A stretch of 64,000 nucleotides of DNA, taken from the NCBI GenBank assembly GCA_038380795.1, contig CM076270.1, forward strand, positions 7,749,001 through 7,813,000. The letters run 5' to 3'. The DNA is from Pyrocephalus nanus. Its lineage: Eukaryota > Chordata > Aves > Passeriformes > Tyrannidae. Made by a program: the position numbers and the translations under genes. Shown in pieces: positions 56,901 to 64,000 of the stretch. How positions within the stretch are numbered: the first letter of the stretch is position 1; each line of letters begins with the position of its first letter. The notes beneath the pieces are model-generated. The model did not search any database and was not told where the DNA came from. It saw only the letters and a program-made list of their open reading frames with translations.

Positions 56901-59085
56901 ACACTAATCACAGTGGAGTTAGGCCAATATATACCATGAGGCAGTTGATTTTCACTTTGCTTGGGGCTCTCGAATTCCCATTCTCAACATGTTTTCTTTT
57001 TTAAACTTCATTGCTACTTTGCTGTAATTCACTTGCTTTCAGTGAAGGTACATGGGTGTGTAATTGGAATAACCAGGCCAAGAATTGGTCCTTTAGATCT
57101 TATGAGGACAAGAGTATTCCTGAATACATGTGTATTCAGTAGTGAAATGTACTGCATGTAAGACCCCAAATTTGTGATACATAACGACCTGTTACATTTA
57201 TATGATCCTTTTTTCATTCTATGTGACCCCACAGAGATTCACAAGCCCCTTGACGGCATCAAACTGTGTCTGATTTTCTGCTACTGGAGCAGTTGGTCAG
57301 TAAAATAAATGATGTTAAGTAGCAGAAAAACCACTGATAACCTGGGTGCTTCCTGGAGTTGTAAGGGGAGTTGTTCTTCTCAGCCTTCCACCGTAAATGG
57401 CAACGTGTTATGTGATAATGTTGACCACAAGCCATTAAAATAAGGTGGGATTTGCTTAAAAGCAAATGCTTTGTATTGAAGGTTTATTTTTCTCCTGTTT
57501 AAAATATGAAATTACAGAGCAAAAGGAAGTGGTGAAACCTCCATCATTCAAAGCCATGGGAATGTATCTGCTTGTTCACACATGCTCCATAGTTACTGAA
57601 AGTGTGATTCTCATTTTACCAACTAATCCAACACTTGGATGTGTTCAGAGGACAGCTTAGTCCTAGTCCAAAGTTTTGATTTCCACGTAATTATAAAGAA
57701 GAATGTGCCACATCATTCCTATCTTTTATTTGTGTGTCAGTGTCTAATAAAATATTCAAAGTGCAATTACAGATAGGCCAAGTTGTGTGCAAGACACGGA
57801 GTGCCTTTAGATAACTTAAGTGCCTCCTGTGAAAGGTGTTTATGGAATTTGGTCTGTCTTACAAATCTGGGTCTGCTGGGACGCACTGATGCACAATCTG
57901 ACTTCTTCAGTGCAAGTTAATTGTTTCATGTTGTGGCTACCAGACCCTACAGCTTCTTTGTTGGCTTGCTCCTCTCTCCCATCCCGCTTGTTTGCTCCGT
58001 GATGCACAGTCTGATGGCATCTGCTGATGAACTGGGAAGAAAAGGGATTCAGGGAGCTCTTGTTCTGTGTGTCTCCCAGTGTTTTACAGCGCAGGAGATG
58101 CTGCACAGCGTTCTGAAATGCCTCCAGCGCTGGTGGATTTCACATACTGTCTGCATTTCCTAAATCTGGCATTCCACTTCAGAAGAGCTGGCAGCTTTCT
58201 GCCTTAAACTGGCTGAGAATTAGACATGTTTTCCTATGGAAAAACAGTCAAGGTTTTAAAATAGCTTAAATAATGAATCAAAATGAAACATTAGGGGAAA
58301 AAAATCCAACCTTTTATGTGTGTCATTGTGTATGCAAGTGGGTGGCCAGGAGCTTCTTGGAGAACCCAGGTTTTAGGAGAGCAAACAATAGAACGTATTT
58401 ATGGGATATTAGCTGGCTGTCTGGAAATTCCTGTCCCATTTTGAATTTTGGAAAGCTGGAGAGGGGAGAGAGACAAGAAAGGAGAAGGGTAAGGGACAGC
58501 GGAAACCCAGGGAAGTTGTTACTGGCATGCTGCTCTTACCCTTCCTTCTTCATGTTTCTTCTCTCCTTTGGAAGACTCCTGTCATTTTAGTAAGGAGAAA
58601 GATTGTAACTAGGGAATATTTTTTTTAATATTAAATATTATAGGAAACATTTATATTTTTTGTTTGTGCAAGCACAGCACTTCTGATTAGAAAAGTATCA
58701 CAGGAAACGAATTTTTAACTCTGTTTTGACTATCCACTTGTGAATTCAATGTAGTTCACCCTGACACATATAGCCATTCTGGTCACAGTTAATAAGATTA
58801 AGTCTTTTTCTCTGAGGTGTTTTGGTTGAAATGCAAGGGCTTTGAGTGGTAGAAAAGTATGCTCAGTGCCTAGAGTTATTGTACCAAATATGCCTTCATT
58901 TCCAAGGAAAACCTTGTTCTCAGTAACTAGTCCTTCAAAACACATGCTCCAGGTTCCCAAAAACCTTCCCATTTCTCTGGTTTGAGGAGCTTCATTATTG
59001 TACAGTCAGTTTGTGACTCTCCAGGTCTCATCTTTCATGACATGCTGCATCTGCACTGCTCTGTGATTCAAGTGAAAGGATTTCA
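56901..59085. other. Gene-free sequence
   Basis: Unique sequence. At 57840-58163 both strands are open in overlapping frames of 80 to 88 codons with no domain. A short near-repeat GATGCACAATCTGA / GATGCACAGTCTGA occurs near 57889 and 58001. A plus-strand frame of 105 codons at 58273-58590 is unrecognised. Confidence 0.5.
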
Positions 59086-59132
59086 AATAAAGCACTACAG
59101 ATTTGAGACACCTCAAAAAAAAAAAAAAAAAA
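59086..59132 (+). other. Polyadenylation-type hexamer followed by A18
   Basis: AATAAA at 59086-59091 is followed after 23 bases by eighteen A (59115-59132). Hexamer and spacing are those of a genuine cleavage site, and the genome-encoded A-run is what a reverse-transcribed mRNA leaves behind. The sequence to the left (to about 58980) would be the 3' UTR of the source transcript; I cannot name it. No clear target-site duplication is found. The alternative is chance: AATAAA is frequent in AT-rich DNA. Confidence 0.35.
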
Positions 59133-61320
59133 GTAAACGTTATGATTTGAAATTAGAATTAAAAGATACTCTGAGATAAAATATACTCAGAAATACTGGT
59201 ACCTGATTTACAAGTTAGAGTACACAGAGGCATTTCATTGCTCCAGTGTTAAGCATGGCAGAAAAATTCAGACCTCTGGGAGACTTTGAGGAAGTAATTT
59301 CAGAATTCATATGCTGCTGTTGGGCATTTTTAGTAGTATCAGGCCTATTTATTGCATCTATAATATTAGATATTATCACAGTGGATTATATTGCATTGCC
59401 TCAGAATGCTAATCGTAACACTAGTATTTTCTTATTGTTAACGTGAATTTTGTACTGGAATATCAAATATTAGCAGGGAATATAAACTGAAAATTGGCAT
59501 TAGAAAATGTTTGATTAAAGATCGAATTAGCAGAAAGAGACTTTTAAAAGAAAATAGTTCATAGTTTTTTGTTACTACTTTACTTGTACCTCCATTTACC
59601 TTTTCTGTTTAAGCTTAAAGGTGGTAGGACACATCATTAGAATTTAGCTGTAAGAATCTTAAAAAACAGTAACTGCTTTGATTAAAGCTAAATTATTAAG
59701 TTTGTTATTGAGTGTTAATTTTGTTTCTTGACACATTGTGCTTGCCAAAATCCAGTGGCCAAGTGAGTTGGTTTAGAAGGTTTGTTTCTCTCCCTTGAGA
59801 AAAAGGGACTATTATCTATGCAGCAATATATTGTGGCTCAGAAGCATTAGTTGGGGAAGGGAAGAAGTTGTCATCTCTCAGACCTAAAGGATTTCAAAGG
59901 CTGCAAGCATAACAGGAACTCTTTTAATTTTGTGCCACCCATCTTGTCTTCATGGTGACCCATGAAAACTGACACAAGACAGTGGTATGCCAGCATTTCT
60001 TAAAGGAAAAACAGTTTATTACTAGAGCTTTGAGAACTCTGAGAAAAGTCATGGGAGCAAGCTTTATTTCTCTCTTTCAGCCAGCAGAAGGTTTCCCAGG
60101 TTTGTGATCTAGTTTAAATTGGAGGAAGATCTGTGTAGTGCAGAATGCACTGAGAGATGGCTGGACCCAAGGCATTTGCTGCCCTGTTTTGGGGTAGCTC
60201 ATGCTCTGGTCTCAGTACCAGTAGAATTGTGTTGCATTTGCATTGGCTGTGCTTTTCTCCTGCCTGCTTAGATTTACCTACTCAAAGTAAAATGAGCAGT
60301 ATGTGATGGTGGATAGACAGTATTGAGGAACTGGGCTGTTCTTTGGTGTCTTCCCTGTGTCTAAGTACTCAGATGAGAGCATGGAAACTGGTCCAGGTCT
60401 GGAGCTGTTTGAAACGAAACAACCTCACCGCACCAATGCAAGCTCTGAGTCGCTGTCTTGTGCTGTGCTTGCCCCATGTCAGACCTTCTGTATTTCACTG
60501 GAGTATGTTTTTTGGTGAAGAAAGCCACTAACCTTCTGGCTAATGGGAAATAGGGATAGATGGAAGAAAATAGCTTGTACATCACTCCTCCCTTTTCTGG
60601 GTTCTCACTTTATCCATCCAGGTTGTTTCCTGTATGTGTTACTGCAAAGATCTTAGGGCAGACCCTCAAACTAAATGCATGGTTGATGCTGACGAGAGCG
60701 CAGCTCATCCTGGATTGAAAACAACATGGATTTGTTTTTCTCAGCATATTGCCATGCAAATCCATACTGATGGCTTGCTAGGCTGGTATTGCCAGCAAAG
60801 CACAAAAACCTCCAGTGGACACAATTCACAGATCTCTGTTCTGGAGGTAGTAGGCACTCTGAACTCTGGGATGGAATTTGCTATGTGTGGAATGCAAGAA
60901 TTTTCTAGTAGCTTGCAACATTGCAAGGTGACGAGCAATCCTCAGTGCTGAATGCCCCCACCTTTCCCATCCCATCCACAGTAACAGAGGGTGCTCAGGA
61001 GCACTCTGCACTGCAAAGGATCGAGTCTGTCATCTCTTCTGGTGTTTTCAGAAAGAAAAAAATCACCATTGAGAGCCTCTGAAAGCTTCTAGTTTTTAAT
61101 GATCTATCTGTACCTTTCCATTGTGTTCTGCTGGAAAAGACAATTTATTTTAAAAGATCTGGGGGGTTCAGTGAGCCCGGTTTGCACATTTTTTGTGACA
61201 TATCCAGCATTCCCAGCAAGGGCAACTTCTTAGCATGGCAAGCTACAGAACAATGCGGCTTTTTTTCTTTGCCCCTCTTTCTCCCAAGTCTTCCAGAGAA
61301 GAGAACATCTCTCATTATAT
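59133..61320. other. Gene-free sequence
   Basis: Unique sequence. A 66-codon frame at 59246-59446 encodes a hydrophobic stretch but has no other support. Overlapping frames on both strands at 60343-61011 have no recognisable domain. Confidence 0.5.
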
Positions 61321-61340
61321 AAAAAAAAAAAAAAAAAAAA
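61321..61340. repeat. Poly(A) tract, A20
   Basis: Twenty A after CATTATAT. No AATAAA lies in the 40 bases before it, and no element body is recognised. Confidence 0.95.
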
Positions 61341-61949
61341 GTGCCTGGTTGTGTGTATCATACAGGTGGGAAATATGAACTTTAATAAAAATGAACCATT
61401 CTAGACTTGGGTGTTTTAAGTCTGATGACAAAATTGATTCTCCTCATAGCTGAAAATGCATGAAGGAAACAAGTGTTTTAAGATGAGAATGACAGTGTTC
61501 AATTTAAACTGCAGAGAAATTGAAACTTTAACACTTTAGGGGCAAGAGATGGTTTGTTGTGAGGTGTGTGAACCACGCTTTTGTGCAGTGGAGCCTTACT
61601 CCCTGGCACAAGCTTGTTAGTGCTGCTCCAGTAGAAGAAATAACAAAATCCTCTTTGTCTCAAGTTGGTATCTACAAATTCTCACAGGGAGAAACAAAAC
61701 AAAACAACACAAAACCCCCAACAGCCCAACATGTCAAACCCTCACTATTTTCGCATGTGAAAATCCCCTGAGAGAAATATTGTGTATCGCTACTGTAGAT
61801 AGAGTACATGTACTCAAGAACAAAGGGGGCTTAAGAAGAAGACATGGTGAATATATAATAACTCTGAATAAATACGGTAAGTCCTCTCTTGTTTCTTTGC
61901 AAGTGCTTTTCAAGAAGTGAATAATAGTAAAGCTCTCCAAGTCACTTAG
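61341..61949. other. Gene-free sequence
   Basis: Nothing recognised apart from an A/C-rich run AACAAAACAAAACAAC near 61693. Confidence 0.55.
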
Positions 61950-62056
61950 GGTCTGAGCCTGCAAATATCTACTCATATGAGTACTTCTTACTCATGTAAG
62001 TAGTCCCATTGAAGTCTGTAAACCTGCTCATGTGAGTAACGCTAAACAAGTTCGGG
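61950..62056. mobile_element. Palindromic MITE-like amniote repeat remnant
   Basis: The stretch runs GGGTCTGAGCCTGCAAATAT, TACTCATATGAGTA (a perfect 14-base palindrome at 61970-61983), TTACTCATGTAAGTAGTCCC, ATTGAAGTC, CTCATGTGAGTAA (62027-62039) and ends near TTCGGGGTCT. This is the arrangement of a short palindromic repeat common in turtle, crocodilian and bird DNA ('gatcctgcaa ... ctcatgtgagtagtcccattgaagtcaatggg ...'). I recall the pattern but not a certain family name. Its inverted structure suggests a non-autonomous DNA transposon. Confidence 0.55.
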
Positions 62057-62095
62057 GTCTAAAACACTATGGGGAAGACAAAAGCATATACAAGT

Positions 62096-62465
62096 ACAGC
62101 CCTAAGACTCTTCAGACATGGAGCAGCAAAAGATTTATCTGAGGCTTCCAATGTAAAGCCTTGTAAATTAGTAGGAAGATCTAAAAAATCGGGCCGCCGC
62201 TGCATTGGGAAGCAATGGAGCTCTCTTAATATGGGGATATAGGGGTAATGTGATGGAAAGACTTAGATGCAGCATGTAGTCCAGCAGTTGTATTCTGTAC
62301 TCCTCACAATCGGAGCAGTAGCTGGAAGTCTAGCAAGCAAATAATTATAGTAATCAAGTCACGATGAAACAAAGGAGAGGCTATTATTCCAGCAACTGGC
62401 CAAGGGAACAAAAGTTTGGCTGGATGGATTCCTGAAGGAGAGCAGGATTTACTACGTAATGCAAG
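62096..62465. mobile_element. Ancient amniote interspersed repeat (family not named)
   Basis: The order AAAGCCTTGTAAATTAG, GGGAAGCAATGGAGCTCTC, GGGGTAATGTGATGGA, GCAGTTGTATTCTGTACT, GGAGCAGTAGCTGGAAGTC, TTATAGTAATCAAGTCACGA and TGAAACAAAGGAGAGGCT matches a repeat seen in many amniote genomes, with phrases of the type 'ggaagccaatggagc', 'gtgatgtgatc', 'gcattctg', 'attacagtaatccagtc', 'atgacaaaggcatgg'. Recognition is from memory of those phrases, and I do not assign a family. It adjoins the palindromic repeat on its left, so one may have inserted next to or into the other. Confidence 0.55.
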
Positions 62466-64000
62466 ATATAAACTTTGATGCATTTAAATTGTTTTACAGA
62501 TTTTTACTTTTTAAATAGCCTTTGACCAAAAATAAACTAATAGTTGACTATCAATTTACGCTGATTAATTTTTGGACAGCCACAAATGGAAATCTGCTAA
62601 AAGTCAGGGCTTGCTTGTATTCTGTACTTGCCAATATAAAAATTATAAAAAATTGTTTTACCCTGTCCTCAGTCTGATCAAGCAAGGAATACAATTCTTC
62701 CCATTCTAAAGCTGAAACTGTAGAAGTAGCAAAATTTTCTCTCATGGGTTTTTTTGGGAGGCACAATTCTGTCTCTGTGGTCTGGAGCTGAGAGCAAAGT
62801 GAAGTGTGACCATGTGCACTTTGCAGCCACGTGGACTCAGTCTGACTGTGTATGTCTCTTGCAGTACCTCGCAGTAAGTGAGGCTTTATCCATCAGTAAA
62901 AAAGCTTGGCCAGTCATGCCTAATTTGTGCTGAATATATGATGCAGCCTCAAGATATTTTGGGATAAGTAATTCAGAAGTCTGTCTGGCATCCACTCTGT
63001 CCGCTTTGCGCTTAGGGTAAGTTTGGGCATGTGAATATGAGATGCTCATGGGGGTGGCCCAAGGATCAGTTTTCTTCTATTTCGTAAACCGGTGTCTTAG
63101 TTTCAATTTTTCCAGAAGGGAAAGTGAAATTGAGATAAATTAAGACCTAATCTAATGAAAAACAATGGTGAATAAATGGAAGATGGCATCTGGGGGGATC
63201 TGCCCTCAGCAATATTCTCAGGATGAAACATGAAATTTCTCTGAAAGGAAGAAGACCATGGCACCTCCTGATGGAGACTCAGGTTTTGGCTTGTGCTTTG
63301 CTTGTGGTATCACTGTGTCTATCAGGTGGACTTGCCTCCTGCTTACTGGGCTGCTCTTGAACAAAATTCTCTTAATATCTAAACAGTAGTGGTGGGAAGT
63401 ATCAGTGGTCATTGCCATCAGTATTGTATTCTTTCATAACTTGCATCACTTTTAGAAATTTTTAAGCAAGGCTGAGGGAGTCTCATCCTTTAGTTGAAAG
63501 TACCAAATTACTGTCTTATTGCTTCCATCACTGTTCTGTTGGCTATGTTCAAAGTTGCTTTCTCCAGGTCAATAAAATTGTCCTGAATTTTCTCTTCCCA
63601 AAGGCAGATTTTTATTTAATAACCAGGATGTTTTTGTGACTTGTGACTGGACTTGAAATTCTGTGATTTCTTTGGATCTAATCCTCAAATACTAAGGAAG
63701 CCAACCAACAAAGACAGTTCTTGCAAAAAATTATGGGTAATAAATATGACCATATTAACACTGTTTCCAGGAACCCAAAGAAATTTGCCTGCCTGATCTG
63801 TAACCCTGTAGACTGGACCATTGGGAGTTTAGTTTTGCTATTTTAAAAGCAGTGATATTCATATATAGCTAATGGAGCTTCTAGCAGTGCAAAATCTGTC
63901 CTCTACTCTTTCAACTCTTCAGGGAGATTTCATCTTTGTGATTTTTTTTTTTTCCTCCTACAGGGGAGGGAAAAAAAAAAAAGAAACATTTGAGGGGGGA
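62466..64000. other. Gene-free sequence to window end
   Basis: Unique sequence with T12 at about 63942-63953 and a run of A near the end. Minus-strand frames of 66 to 71 codons (62551-62766, 62837-63049, 63218-63418) are unrecognised and treated as chance. Confidence 0.5.

Noticed and set aside
1..64000. CRISPR arrays, operons, prophage, IS elements, rRNA or tRNA genes
   Set aside because: None seen; composition and repeats are those of vertebrate nuclear DNA.
1..64000. Known microRNA precursors or endogenous retroviral LTR pairs
   Set aside because: No mature sequence of the well-known conserved microRNAs that I checked, and no paired LTRs or primer-binding site, were noticed; a profile search could still find diverged ones.

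Overview
The window reads as nuclear DNA of an amniote, most likely a bird. It is AT-rich (about 60% A+T by eye), CpG-poor and full of long A/T homopolymers. It has no operon structure, no rRNA or tRNA gene, and no open frame longer than 171 codons. The few dispersed repeats I can place are old and eroded: a CR1-type LINE 3' piece, an L2/CR1-clade reverse-transcriptase end, a MIR-type SINE and two old amniote repeats next to each other. There are no poly(A)-tailed SINE arrays of mammalian type. That combination fits a low-repeat avian genome best; a crocodilian or turtle would normally show many more CR1 copies. The species and neighbouring gene cannot be told from the sequence.

Layout. 1-17 kb: unique sequence with eight homopolymer tracts of 18 or more, all T on this strand (one is T37), a 32-bp tandem duplication near 3.5 kb, the longest open frame (minus strand, 7595-8110) in a segment with conserved-element texture, an L2-clade LINE end at 14.04-14.17 kb and a CR1 piece at 15.34-15.65 kb. 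17-30 kb: unique sequence, one good-looking splice acceptor near 22.66 kb, an A18 tract, and element-like stretches at 18.3 and 29.0 kb. 30-44 kb: a reverse-oriented MIR-type SINE at 30.6 kb, several microsatellites, and element-like stretches at 38.2 and 40.2 kb. 44-61 kb: element-like stretches at 44.0 and 56.4 kb, otherwise featureless; an AATAAA hexamer plus A18 at 59.1 kb looks like the end of a retrocopied transcript. 61-64 kb: an A20 tract, a palindromic MITE-like repeat at 61.95 kb and an adjoining ancient repeat to about 62.47 kb.

No protein-coding gene can be supported. The open frames have no recognisable domains, most overlap open frames on the other strand, and their number and length are about what chance gives at this base composition. 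The best reading is a non-coding interval (intergenic or a large intron), possibly holding long-range regulatory elements. The regulatory calls rest on local texture and short motifs only and carry low confidence. I did not find a convincing undescribed system; the most useful leads are the 7.6-8.1 kb segment, the T-biased homopolymer field of the first 17 kb, the two exon-like intervals and the candidate conserved elements.
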